Made by a program: the position numbers and the translations under genes. A stretch of DNA of 64,000 nt, from positions 62,001-126,000 of the forward strand of contig SUTF01000001.1 in the NCBI GenBank assembly GCA_015063005.1. The letters are read 5' to 3'. This stretch comes from Methanobrevibacter millerae (GTDB lineage: Archaea; Methanobacteriota; Methanobacteria; Methanobacteriales; Methanobacteriaceae). Under the pieces are notes generated by a model, which worked only from the letters and a program-made list of their open reading frames with translations, searched no databases and was not told the origin of the DNA. How positions within the stretch are numbered: position 1 is the first letter of the stretch; the number at the start of each line of letters is the position of its first letter. This document shows positions 36,901 through 45,623 of this stretch, one piece after another.

Positions 36901-39679
36901 CGTTATTTACAAATGAATCGTAAACCAATCCATCATATGAAGTTTCTTCGAGAACTACATTGTGAAGAGCAACTTCACCAGTGTTTCTAACAACAATTTC
37001 AAATGAAGTTTGGTTTCCAACAGGAACGATAGGAGTCAAAGTAATCTTTTGAACATCCAATTTAGGTTCAACAACCTTAGTAGTGTTGTTGGTAGTCTTG
37101 TTTTCTGTTTCATCAGATCCGGCAACAACAACATTGGTAAAGTTACCTTTCTGGGTAGTGTTGAATACTACAAACAATCCAACGACTTCATTTACAGCTA
37201 AATTAGTGTTCAAGGTCCATGTATTTTTACCGTTTGCAATTGAATGAGTCCAGTATCCGTTGTCAATGAACTTTTCATATTTTAATCCAGCATAGGATGT
37301 TTCTTCAACAAAGACATTGGTTAAAGTAGCTTCTCCAATATTTTTAACGATAATTTCGAAAGTAACTTGGTCTCCAACTAAGACAACAGGATTAATGGTA
37401 ATTTTTCTTACATCCAATTTAGGTTCAACAACGGTAGTGGTGTTGTTGGTAGTCTTGTTTTCAGTTTTGTCAGATCCTGCAACAACAACATTGGTAAATT
37501 TACCTTTCTGGGTAGTGTTGAATGTTACAATTAATGTTTCAACTTCATTAACTGCCAATACTTTGTTTAATGTCCATACATTTTGTTGACCATTATACTT
37601 CCATAATCCATTATCCTCAAAGGAAGCATAAGTCAAACCTTCATAAGACAACTCTTTAACAAATACATTTTCTAAAGCAACATCACCAGTGTTTTTAACA
37701 ATGATTTCGAATTTAACTTGGTCTCCAACTGAAACTTTTGGAGTAATAGTGACTTTTTGAACATCTAATTTAGGCTCCAATACAGTAGTATTGTTGTGAG
37801 TGGTTTTGTTTTCAGTTTCATCAGAACCTGCAACAATAACATTTGTAAAGTTACCTTTTCTAGTAGTGTTGAATACAATGAAGAATCCTTTTACTTCATT
37901 TACAGCCAAATTGCCGTTTAATGTCCATCTGTTTTTATTATTGGTAATTGAATGAGTCCAATATCCATTATCAATGAACTTTTCATATTTTAAACCAGCA
38001 TAGGATGTCTCTTCAACAAAGACGTTAGATAACTCAATATCTCCAGTGTTTCTAACAACGATTTCAAAAGTAACCTGATCTCCAACTAAAACCTTAGGAG
38101 TAATGGTGATCTTTTGAACATCGAATTTACCATCTACAACAGTAGTGGTATTATTAGTTGTTTTGTTATCACTTTCATCTGAGCCTGCAATAATAACATT
38201 GGTAAAGTTACCTTTATGGGTAGTATTGAATACAATAAAGAATCCCATGACTTCATTTACAGCTAAATTGCTGTTTAAAGTCCATCTGTTTTTACCGTTG
38301 GTAACTGAATGAGTCCAATATCCATTATCTAATACTTTTTCAAATTTTAAACCAGCATAGGATGTCTCTTCAACAAAGACATTAGACAAATCAATATTGC
38401 CTGTGTTTCTAACAACGATTTCAAAAGTAACTTGATCTCCAACTAAAACCTTAGGAGTAACGGTAATCTTTTGAACATCCAAATTACCCTTTAAGACAGT
38501 AGTAGTATTATTGGCCTTTTTACTATCTGTCTCATCGGAATCTGCAACTACACAGTTAACAAAAGTACCATTCCTATGAGTGTTGAATGCAATAGTAAAG
38601 CTAGCAGATTCGCCAACTCTCAAAACATCATTATAATAGAAAGTATTGCCATTCCTTCTCCATTTGGTTTTATCATTATAATCGGAAAAAGACAAACCGT
38701 CAGGAATCTGTTCCTCAACAAATACATTATTCAAATTAACGTCACCAGTGTTTCTAACAGTTATCAGGAACAGGGTTTGCTCTCCAACTTTAACATTAGG
38801 AGTTAAAGACTTCTTGTCTACTTCCATACCTGGATTTTTAGGAGTAGGTGGAATTTCTTTTATGATTTTCTTAAATCCGAATAATGTTTGATATGTGGAA
38901 GATGACTTAAAAGCTAAAAATTCGTATTTTACCTCATGAGTATCATCGAGTTTATAGGTTATGCCCTCTTCAGGAATCCATTCCCCGTTGTTATGTCTGT
39001 TAATAATATCATAATAGGCATTTTTTAATATTGGATCTCCATCCAAATCTTGCATACAATATTTATTTGTATCATATTGAGTTAAATACCATATTAACAT
39101 TTGAGTACGTGAGAACGAACCCGCAGCAATTCTCCAAAAACGTACTTTTTCTTGGAATTCTGGCCTATCCGCATAATGAATTACCGCTAATCTTAATTTA
39201 TTATCAACACGAGCTCCCGTTTCAACGTGTGTTAATATGTATTGCTGCTCTGTAATATATGGAGTACCAGATGTTGGAAAAGTACCTAACCTTTTCGCAC
39301 AAAAAGCAGTAAATCCATTAGACATGGAAACATAGTCTGCTCCCCTTCCTTGGGTCACAACAGATTCTCCAAAAGATAAAACTTCCGTATTATCTTTGTT
39401 TGATGTTTTTAAAGTAACAATACCATCTTCAATTATTTCCTCGTTAGATAAGCTCAACGTTTCATTATCACTTATACTTTCTTCACTCGATAAACTCAGC
39501 GTTTGATTATTTTCAATACTTTCTTCGTAAGATAAGCTTAATGCTTCATCTCCTGCCACATAACTTTCTCCAACACTTAAGACAGCAGATTCGGTTATGT
39601 TTTCACTAGCGGAAACTATGCCTAAGCTTAATGATAAAGTTAATAATAAAATTAATCCATATAAAATCTTTTTGTTCAT
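33983..39679 (-). CDS. Adhesin with candidate thioester domain, 13 DUF11 repeats and TPATG tail
   Basis: 1898 residues. Signal peptide (1-25, cleavage near SASEN); a linker with three repeated LSLS-x-EES units; a domain at about 105-270 with FCAKR (Cys127) and SRTQMLIWYL (Gln193) that matches the Cys ... TQxx[IV]W pattern of Gram-positive thioester (TQXA) domains. Thirteen DUF11 repeats follow (from about 284), then TPATGNP (1872-1876), a hydrophobic helix and RRKK. Repeats 6-8 and 9-11 are a recent block duplication. ATG 39679 is chosen because GGTG precedes it and the signal peptide starts there. A covalent host- or surface-binding adhesin is inferred. Confidence 0.82.
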   Translation of the reverse strand: MNKKILYGLILLLTLSLSLGIVSASENITESAVLSVGESYVAGDEALSLSYEESIENNQTLSLSSEESISDNETLSLSNEEIIEDGIVTLKTSNKDNTEVLSFGESVVTQGRGADYVSMSNGFTAFCAKRLGTFPTSGTPYITEQQYILTHVETGARVDNKLRLAVIHYADRPEFQEKVRFWRIAAGSFSRTQMLIWYLTQYDTNKYCMQDLDGDPILKNAYYDIINRHNNGEWIPEEGITYKLDDTHEVKYEFLAFKSSSTYQTLFGFKKIIKEIPPTPKNPGMEVDKKSLTPNVKVGEQTLFLITVRNTGDVNLNNVFVEEQIPDGLSFSDYNDKTKWRRNGNTFYYNDVLRVGESASFTIAFNTHRNGTFVNCVVADSDETDSKKANNTTTVLKGNLDVQKITVTPKVLVGDQVTFEIVVRNTGNIDLSNVFVEETSYAGLKFEKVLDNGYWTHSVTNGKNRWTLNSNLAVNEVMGFFIVFNTTHKGNFTNVIIAGSDESDNKTTNNTTTVVDGKFDVQKITITPKVLVGDQVTFEIVVRNTGDIELSNVFVEETSYAGLKYEKFIDNGYWTHSITNNKNRWTLNGNLAVNEVKGFFIVFNTTRKGNFTNVIVAGSDETENKTTHNNTTVLEPKLDVQKVTITPKVSVGDQVKFEIIVKNTGDVALENVFVKELSYEGLTYASFEDNGLWKYNGQQNVWTLNKVLAVNEVETLIVTFNTTQKGKFTNVVVAGSDKTENKTTNNTTTVVEPKLDVRKITINPVVLVGDQVTFEIIVKNIGEATLTNVFVEETSYAGLKYEKFIDNGYWTHSIANGKNTWTLNTNLAVNEVVGLFVVFNTTQKGNFTNVVVAGSDETENKTTNNTTKVVEPKLDVQKITLTPIVPVGNQTSFEIVVRNTGEVALHNVVLEETSYDGLVYDSFVNNGLWTHSVANGKNIWTLNKVLNVREAVNLIVNFNTVEVGNFTNIVTVGSTETENKIANNTTNVYNKTTPEPESNTTKNPNINIEKIALNDVVIVGQQAIFEIIVTNTGEVVLHDVTVTEDSFVGLEYTTFFDNTGLWSNNELTWTLNTPLYVGEMASFYVVFNTTTPGKYTNIVSVDSNETDKKSANDTVEVIKPEMDVQKISINKSVMVGDQVTFEIIVENTGKVTLNNVVVREESYDGLKFDSFIDHTGLWTKNSDLSWKLNTPLYAGEYAGFFVVFNTTNTGKFVNVIVAGSDETPNKTDNDTVDVFKGNIDVQKITLTPVVHVGNQTSFEILVKNIGEIPLHNVVLEETSYDGLVYHSFVNNGLWTHSVANGKNIWTLNRVLNVNEMVTLIVNFNTVAVGNFTNIVTVSSDETDNKVANNTTIVYNNTKPTPEEDPSKNPNINIEKIALHKVVIAGSNAVFEIIVTNTGDTVLHDVTVSEDSFTGLTYDSWYDNTGLWSKNSGLTWTMNSPLYVGEIASFYVVFKTTNPGDFTNIVSVDSNETDKKSANDTVKVIKPDFAVEKITINRSVLVGEQVMFEIVVHNLGQTDLNNVVVRETSFAGLVYDSFIDNSGLWTKNSGLSWTLNTPLRVGEYAGFFVVFNTTTTGNFVNVVVADSTEIPNKTANDTVEVLQPKLEVQKITVNRTVYVGEKVKFEIVVHNAGKVVLNDVTVRENSFDGLIYDSFIDNNNLWTKNNDLSWTLNTPLYAGEYLSFYVVFNTNKAGTFTNVVFASSDKTQDIPANNITTVIDRPVPDENKTTPEDNKTYMADLAITKVVYAIDGNKVTWGLYVVNNGPDKAVNARVIDVLPNTLQYINSYASKGLYDVNTGVWTIGDMENGEEAVMIMQTIVLTTGEITNEANVTSDTFDPNMSNNYDNETVVVSDVPETPQQPVKENVEPVDVTPATGNPLVMVLLALFVLAAGTLRRKK

Positions 39680-39807
39680 AATTACACCATGCCATAAATA
39701 TAAAATTTTCATTTTAACTTAAATATCACCTGATATGTCAAATTAATAATCTAATACTTTTAAGTTTCTTAATTAATAAAATATGTAAATTATCTGTCTC
39801 TTTTTAT

Positions 39808-40620
39808 TCATTCGATTGTTCTACTCGGAAAAAAGCCATACTCATAATAATTAAAATTCATGAAAATCTTCACAAAATTAGAAAATGTTTGAAAACAAGA
39901 CAATGAAAATAAGTTAAAGTTTGAAAAATTAGGGTTTAAAATATTATATATAAAACTATCTGCACTAGCAACAATTCCATCTGCACTACCAACGATTGAA
40001 TTGTCAATTGAAAATGCGAATTTGGTATGTAATTTATCATTAGATATAACTATGCTTTTTTCAACATCATGAGTCAATATATGACAATATCCGTTATAGA
40101 ATATAAGATCATCATGTATCAATGCTTTAAATTTATCTATTTTATGTTTAAATTCTGATAAACTTTCACCAAAATCAATAGTTTTAAAACTTATATTAAG
40201 TTCCATACAAATAAAAACTTCATAATCGGTTAAAAAATCTTTAAAAATATGAACTAACCCTATAGAATTTAAATTCAAACGAGTGTCGTTATCCAAAGTT
40301 TCATTTATCAAAGATTCAATATAAGTATTATTATATTGATAATTTTCAATTTCATTATAATTTTCAGGTTCGTTAATTATATAAGAATCAATATACTCTT
40401 GATTATTTTCAACTGGAGCAATCTCTTCCTCACTGATAACGCCATTTTCAACAACATCATCCATTTTTAACTCCTCTAAATCAAGCTGATTAACTTCGAC
40501 GAATTCTTGGATTTGAATTTCAATATTATCACTATTAACCGTTTCATTAATGTCACTAGCAGAAACTGCAGAGATCATGAAAAATGCCAATATTGCAATA
40601 ATCATTAATTTCTTTATCAT
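39808..40620 (-). CDS. Small secreted protein of unknown function
   Basis: 270 residues. A clear signal peptide (MIKKLMIIAILAFFMISAVSA) is followed by an Asn/Glu-rich, acidic segment with Tyr-rich parts (about 55-105) and a more globular C-terminal half with Cys residues. I did not recognise a family. The start at 40620 is set by GGTGAT 5 bases upstream; the longer ATG at 40638 lacks a site and would spoil the signal peptide. It is downstream of no other gene, and its stop is 100 bases from the adhesin start, on the same strand, so it may belong to the same surface gene set. Confidence 0.55.
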   Translation of the reverse strand: MIKKLMIIAILAFFMISAVSASDINETVNSDNIEIQIQEFVEVNQLDLEELKMDDVVENGVISEEEIAPVENNQEYIDSYIINEPENYNEIENYQYNNTYIESLINETLDNDTRLNLNSIGLVHIFKDFLTDYEVFICMELNISFKTIDFGESLSEFKHKIDKFKALIHDDLIFYNGYCHILTHDVEKSIVISNDKLHTKFAFSIDNSIVGSADGIVASADSFIYNILNPNFSNFNLFSLSCFQTFSNFVKIFMNFNYYEYGFFPSRTIE

Positions 40621-40638
40621 CCAAATCACCAAAGTCAA

Positions 40639-41224
40639 TTATAACCGTATAATAATTTTTTCCTAAAAATAGCTATTTTGTTTGTAATAGCTAAAACAAT
40701 TTTAATTTTTCATCATATATAAATGTATACACTTAAAGCATGAATTTTCTAAAAATTAATCACTGTATATCTATTTGATATTTTATTATCGTAGTGTTTA
40801 GAAAATTTAAGAAAAATAGATATTTTCAAATTATAACATAGTTATATAAAATGCTTTCCAAAAAAACAAAATATCGTTTGGAAAGTATCAAACAAATTAG
40901 AGTAAAGTTTAGAAAAAAAATCTATAATATATGGGAGAAACGCCTTAAAAATAGGTATAAATAGCATTTCAATACAATAAATACAATATTTAAGAATCAG
41001 AATAGATGTTTAAAAAATAACTTAAATACATAATTAATTTATATAAAATTCAAAAATATAATTATTAATATAAAAATATAACAATAGATATATAAACTAA
41101 ATTAAAAATTTTCAAATTTAAATCTTAATTACTTTAACACATTTTCAAGAAAAAAATACAAAATTAAGGAAAAATCATATACATTATTAAAAATTAAATA
41201 TACTATAAAATATAATATTATATT
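40639..41224. other. AT-rich intergenic region with a 9-bp inverted repeat
   Basis: No credible open frame. It includes a perfect 9-bp inverted repeat CTTTCCAAA/TTTGGAAAG (40854-40862 and 40877-40885, loop 14) and an imperfect one, TTTTCTAAA near 40744 and TTTAGAAAA near 40798. Multiple TATA-like stretches precede the radical SAM gene at 41225. Confidence 0.5.
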
Positions 41225-42343
41225 ATGACAACATTAGAGAAAATGAAAATATTAACTGACTCAGCACAGTATGATCTGTGTGATTATGTAAATCATAACA
41301 AGAGTTCACAAGTTAATTTACCCGGAATTTATGAAGCAACAGGACATAATGGTTGTAAAATTCCACTTTTCAAAACTCTTTTGACAAATAAATGTAAAAA
41401 TGATTGCAAATACTGCATTAACCAATCCAAAAGAAACTTCACAAGATTAGAGCTAGCACCGGAAGAACTTGCCAGAAGCTTTCTAAATTATTATAATAGA
41501 GGTCTTGTAAACGGTCTATTTTTAAGCTCAGGAATTGAAAAGGATGAAGATTATACAATGGAAAAAACAATAGAAACAATTAGAATTCTAAGGAAAGATT
41601 ATGGATATGATGATTATATACATCTAAAAATTGTTCCTGGAGCATCCAAAGACTCAATAAAAAGAGCCATGGCACTAGCTAATAGGGTTAGCATTAATAT
41701 AGAAGCTGCTACACCATCTGGACTTGCAGAACTATCCTCTACAAAAGACTATAATAAGGATATATTGAAACGTCTTCATTGGATTGACAGTCTACATGGG
41801 AAAAGTACAACATATCCAAATTCTACCCATACCACGCAACTCATAGTCGGTGCGAATGATGAAAGTGATAGGGAAATTTTACATAGAATGGAAAAAATAT
41901 ATAGTAAAACAAAATTGAAAAGAACATATTTCTCTGCATTTTCACCAATTAAAGAAACCGAATTCGAAAATAAAGATGCATGCAGTACAGATAGAACTGC
42001 AAAATTATATAATGCAGACAGTTTATTGAATGATTATCGCTTCAAGCTTAAGGAACTTGTTTTTGATGAAAACAATCAGTTGTCTTTAACCCAGGATCCT
42101 AAAATTTCAGCGGCTGAAAATATGAATATATTCCCTGTAGAAATAAACACCGCACCATTTGTCGAGTTAATTAGAGTTCCGGGTATCGGTATAAAATCCG
42201 CTAGAAAAATTATTTCTATTAGAAAAAAAATGCCATTTAAAAATAAGAATGAACTAAAAAAATTAGGTGTAGTTATAGACAGGGCTGAAAAATATATAAA
42301 GATAGACGGGGCTTATCAAAGTCTATTAGAAAATTTCCAATAG
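41225..42343 (+). CDS. Radical SAM protein with C-terminal HhH domain (DNA modification/repair type)
   Basis: 372 residues. The 4Fe-4S motif is CKNDCKYC (C-x3-C-x2-C) at about 58-65, followed by a TIM-barrel radical SAM core and a C-terminal helix-hairpin-helix DNA-binding motif (IRVPGIGIKSARKIISIRKKM, split here as LIRVPGIG and ARKIIS). This combination fits the COG4277/TIGR03916 family predicted to act on DNA, usually beside a UDG-like partner, which is not seen here. No ribosome site; TATA-like sequence ends right at the ATG, so it may be leaderless. It ends base-to-base against the convergent gene at 42344. Confidence 0.85.
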   Translation: MTTLEKMKILTDSAQYDLCDYVNHNKSSQVNLPGIYEATGHNGCKIPLFKTLLTNKCKNDCKYCINQSKRNFTRLELAPEELARSFLNYYNRGLVNGLFLSSGIEKDEDYTMEKTIETIRILRKDYGYDDYIHLKIVPGASKDSIKRAMALANRVSINIEAATPSGLAELSSTKDYNKDILKRLHWIDSLHGKSTTYPNSTHTTQLIVGANDESDREILHRMEKIYSKTKLKRTYFSAFSPIKETEFENKDACSTDRTAKLYNADSLLNDYRFKLKELVFDENNQLSLTQDPKISAAENMNIFPVEINTAPFVELIRVPGIGIKSARKIISIRKKMPFKNKNELKKLGVVIDRAEKYIKIDGAYQSLLENFQ

Positions 42344-42994
42344 CTATTTCAAATCTTCAAATAAATCCCAAATTTCAGGATACTTTTTAGAAACTGCTTC
42401 ATCAATCAATATGGAAGCTTCCCTACTAATACTGAATTCAGGTTCTGTTTTTCTTAAGTATCTAAATACTGCTGCAGATCTTGAAGACCATAAGGTAATT
42501 CTTGGATTTTTATCTACAATATCAAGTACTTCAGCTACATTTTCTTGTCTTTTGATTTCTTGTGGATTTGATAAACTGTCTTGACCGTCTTCAGTAGAAG
42601 ATATGTTTTCGGATGAGTCAATATTCTCATCGTTTTCCTCTGTGATTTCCTCATTTGACGTTTCTTCCGGTTTATATTCCTCTTCATCTTCTTGTCCATC
42701 ATCGCTATCAACATCATTTACATTAGATTCATCAACAACAGAATCATCTTCACTAGATTCTTCAATATCATTTACATTAGATTCATCAACAACAGAATCT
42801 TCATCACTAGATTCTTCAATATCATTAATATTAGATTCATCATCTTCACTAACTTTATCAATAGATTCTTCAGAATCGACATTTTCATCTTCTTTCAGCA
42901 TATCCTCTAAAGATAAAGCACTATTGCTATCAAAATCTTCATCATAAAATTCAGGTATTAATGAATCCAAACCTTTACCAAGCCCACGTGCCAT
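42344..42994 (-). CDS. ParA partner with a ParB-like N-terminal motif and acidic linker
   Basis: 216 residues. The start MARGLGKGLDSLIPEF matches the first residues of bacterial ParB/Spo0J (RGLG[KR]GLxxL), the part that contacts ParA. No ParB nuclease or HTH core follows. Residues 25-140 are a Ser/Asp/Glu-rich linker with repeated VVDESNVNDIEESSEDD units. The last 70 residues form a compact domain (EVLDIVDKNPRITLWSS, REASILIDEAVSKKYP). It is 1 base after the parA stop and shares its frame neighbourhood, so the two are one operon. It is either a minimal ParB-like adaptor or a cargo/adaptor for ParA; DNA binding is not shown. Confidence 0.7.
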   Translation of the reverse strand: MARGLGKGLDSLIPEFYDEDFDSNSALSLEDMLKEDENVDSEESIDKVSEDDESNINDIEESSDEDSVVDESNVNDIEESSEDDSVVDESNVNDVDSDDGQEDEEEYKPEETSNEEITEENDENIDSSENISSTEDGQDSLSNPQEIKRQENVAEVLDIVDKNPRITLWSSRSAAVFRYLRKTEPEFSISREASILIDEAVSKKYPEIWDLFEDLK

Positions 42995-42995
42995 C

Positions 42996-43772
42996 CTAAT
43001 CACTTCCGTCTCTTTCTAATATTTCTTTAGCTAATTTTAAATAAGATTTAGTTCCAGTACTATCCGGATCATAAATTAAACATGGTTTACCAAAACTCGG
43101 AGCTTCAGCCAATCTAATATTTCTAGGAATAATAGTTTTAAAAAGGAGATTTGTTTCTCCAAAGTAGTTTTTCAACTCCTTATGAACATCCCTGCTTAAT
43201 CTGGTCCTTTTATCATACAATGTCAATAATACTCCTTTAATTGGAGTAGGGCTCCTAAGTCTTTGTTCTACAAGTTTAATGGTATTAATCAAATCTGCAA
43301 CACCTTCAAGTGCATAATATTCAGCCTGAATAGGTATCAATACACTATCAGATGCAACTAATGCATTTACAGTTAAAACTCCTAGGGAAGGAGGTAAATC
43401 AATGAATATATAATCAAATAATGGAACAACATCCTTTAGCGTTTCTTTTAAGATAATATGATAATTCTCCTTTTGGCTTAATTCAACACCAGCCCCACTT
43501 AATGAAATGTTACTAGGAATAATAAATAAATTCTTAATAAAAGTAGGAATTGTTGCTTTTTTAACATTAATATCCCCAATAATAGCATCATAAATAGTAT
43601 TTTCCAATTCGTTTTTATCTATTCCAAAGCTTGTTGTTGCATTAGCTTGAGGATCCATATCAACAACTAAAACAGATTTTCCCATTACAGCTAATGAAGT
43701 TGCAGTATTTACAACAGTAGTAGTCTTACCACAACCTCCTTTTTGATTCATTACAGCAATTACTTCACTCAT
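42996..43772 (-). CDS. parA: ParA/Soj-family ATPase
   Basis: Deviant Walker-A ATPase that positions DNA or protein cargo by nucleoid binding. 258 residues with NQKGGCGKTTTVVN (about 9-22, signature Lys), VVDMDPQANATTSFG and YIFIDLPPSLGVLTVNAL. It leads an operon with the ParB-N-terminus-like gene. Directly upstream lies the long array of AAGTTA/TAACTT repeats (43797-44258), a possible binding array for this system and likely part of its control region. Confidence 0.92.
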   Translation of the reverse strand: MSEVIAVMNQKGGCGKTTTVVNTATSLAVMGKSVLVVDMDPQANATTSFGIDKNELENTIYDAIIGDINVKKATIPTFIKNLFIIPSNISLSGAGVELSQKENYHIILKETLKDVVPLFDYIFIDLPPSLGVLTVNALVASDSVLIPIQAEYYALEGVADLINTIKLVEQRLRSPTPIKGVLLTLYDKRTRLSRDVHKELKNYFGETNLLFKTIIPRNIRLAEAPSFGKPCLIYDPDSTGTKSYLKLAKEILERDGSD

Positions 43773-43796
43773 TGAATAATTCTCCTAATACAATTT

Positions 43797-44258
43797 AAGT
43801 TATAAGGTCTAACAAATAAATTAGACCCTCTAACTTAAATGAGATAAATTATAAGTTAACATGAATAAGATTTAAATTTTAAGTTAAAAGGTCCAACATC
43901 AAAGTTAAACCCCCTAACTTAAATGAGATAAATTATAAGTTAACATGAATAAGTTAAAAGAAATAACTTAAAACTTCTAATTTTTATCTTAAACCTTCTA
44001 AGTTAGCAGGAATAACTTATAAAGAATAAGTTAAACCCTCCAACTTAAAAGTGATAAATTTTAAGTTAACATGAATAAGTTAAAAGAAATAACTTTTAAC
44101 ATTTAAGTTATTATTAATAAGTTAAAAGATTTAACTTTTAACTGTTAAGTTATATTTTATAACTTCTATCTTATAAAGTATTTGTTTTCACAAATAAGTT
44201 ATTAGTTATAAGTGATAAGTTAGAGAAAAATTAATAGTTATAAGTTATAAGTTATTAC
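43797..44258. repeat. Array of AAGTTA/TAACTT hexamers upstream of parA
   Basis: About 17 AAGTTA and 7 TAACTT hexamers (my count) fill 460 bases of gene-free DNA. A longer unit, starting with (T/C)AACTTAAA and ending in TTAAGTTAACATGAATAAG-type sequence, occurs at 43831, 43915 and 44041. The steps, 84 and 126 bases, are multiples of 42, roughly four helical turns. It is not a CRISPR array (no regular repeat-spacer pattern). Its place upstream of parA suggests a centromere-like or regulatory array; an origin element is an alternative. Confidence 0.8.
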
Positions 44259-44303
44259 TTATAACAAAAAAAATAAAAAAAAATAAAAAGAGTGAAAATC
44301 ATT

Positions 44304-45605
44304 CTATTTTGCATTTTGCATAGTTCCTTCAAAGTAAGAAGCATATCCTTTTAAATCAAGCATTCCATGACCAGAGAAATTGAATACAATGGTTTTTTCT
44401 TCACCAGTCTCTTTGCATTTCAATGCTTCATCTATTGCAACTTTAATTGCATGGGTAGTTTCAGGTGCAGGAACAATACCCTCAGTACGGGCAAAAGTAA
44501 TTCCAGCTTCAAATACATCTTTTTGATGAACTGCCCTAGGGGAAATATATCCTTCTTTAGTTAAAAGTGAAACAATAGGAGACATTCCATGATATCTTAA
44601 TCCACCGGCATGAACTGATGGTGCAACAAAGTCATGGCCTAAAGTAAACATCTTAAGCATAGGAGTAAATCCATTGACATCTCCAAAGTCATAATCATAA
44701 GATCCTTCAGTTAATGTAGGACAGGCACTAGGTTCAACTGCAATGAATTCAGTATCTGAATTACCTGCAATTTTATCCTTAAGCAATGGGAAAAATGAAC
44801 CTGCCAAGTTACTTCCACCACCTGCACATGCAATCATTACATCAACTTCCTCTTCAGCTTTCTCTAATTGTACTTTAAGTTCCTGACCTATCACGGTTTG
44901 ATGTAACATAACATGGTTTAATACACTACCTAGAGAATATTTAACATCATCATTAAGCAAAGCCTCTTCCATAGCTTCAGAAATAGCTACACCCAATGAA
45001 CCAGGGTGGTCTGGATTTTCCTTAAGAATTTGACGTCCGATTTCGGTATTTTCACTAGGTGAAGCAAAAACCTGACCGTCATAAATATGCATAATATTTT
45101 TCCTGTCCGGCTTTTGATTGAATGATACCTTAACCATATATACAGTACAGTCCAAATCCAGCATATTACAAGCTAAAGATAATGCAGTTCCCCATTGTCC
45201 AGCACCAGTTTCAGTAGTTAACCTTTCAACGCCCTCTTTTTTAGCAAAATATGCTTGAGGAATAGCTGAATTTAACTTATGTGATCCTGTAGGAGAAGTA
45301 TCTTCTCTTTTAAAATAAATCTTAGCAGGGGTGTTTAAAAATTTTTCAAGTCTTGTAGCTCTAAACAAAGGAGAAGGACGACCTACCTGCATATACAATT
45401 CCCTGACTTCCTGAGGAATGTTAATGTATCTGTCAGGTGAAAACTCCTGTTCTAAACCAGCTTTGGTAAAAGCCTTTTGTAAATCTGAAATTTGATCCTT
45501 TCCTTCACTATTTTTTGGTTCTGGAAGTGGATTAGGCAAATCAGCAAGAATATTATACCATTTTTTTGGCACTTCATCAGAATCTAGGGTAATTTTATAA
45601 TTCAT
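44304..45605 (-). CDS. trpB2: Tryptophan synthase beta chain, TrpB2 type
   Basis: PLP enzyme that makes tryptophan from indole and serine; TrpB2 proteins are the long, second form common in archaea and often work without TrpA. 433 residues: the PLP Lys is in [14 protein letters not shown], then [30 protein letters not shown] and the C-terminal [10 protein letters not shown]. The promoter contains TGTACA elements that resemble the TRP boxes bound by TrpY in Methanothermobacter. A T-rich tract follows the stop on the minus strand (44263-44294). Confidence 0.92.
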   Translation of the reverse strand: MNYKITLDSDEVPKKWYNILADLPNPLPEPKNSEGKDQISDLQKAFTKAGLEQEFSPDRYINIPQEVRELYMQVGRPSPLFRATRLEKFLNTPAKIYFKREDTSPTGSHKLNSAIPQAYFAKKEGVERLTTETGAGQWGTALSLACNMLDLDCTVYMVKVSFNQKPDRKNIMHIYDGQVFASPSENTEIGRQILKENPDHPGSLGVAISEAMEEALLNDDVKYSLGSVLNHVMLHQTVIGQELKVQLEKAEEEVDVMIACAGGGSNLAGSFFPLLKDKIAGNSDTEFIAVEPSACPTLTEGSYDYDFGDVNGFTPMLKMFTLGHDFVAPSVHAGGLRYHGMSPIVSLLTKEGYISPRAVHQKDVFEAGITFARTEGIVPAPETTHAIKVAIDEALKCKETGEEKTIVFNFSGHGMLDLKGYASYFEGTMQNAK

Positions 45606-45623
45606 ATTAATATTTTATATTAA

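Noticed and set aside
24399-39255. Many plus-strand open frames inside the adhesin genes
   Set aside because: They are antisense shadows of repetitive coding sequence, lack ribosome sites and repeat with the DUF11 units.
43797-44258. CRISPR-like array
   Set aside because: Repeats are short hexamers at uneven distance on both strands, with no constant spacer length and no cas gene nearby.
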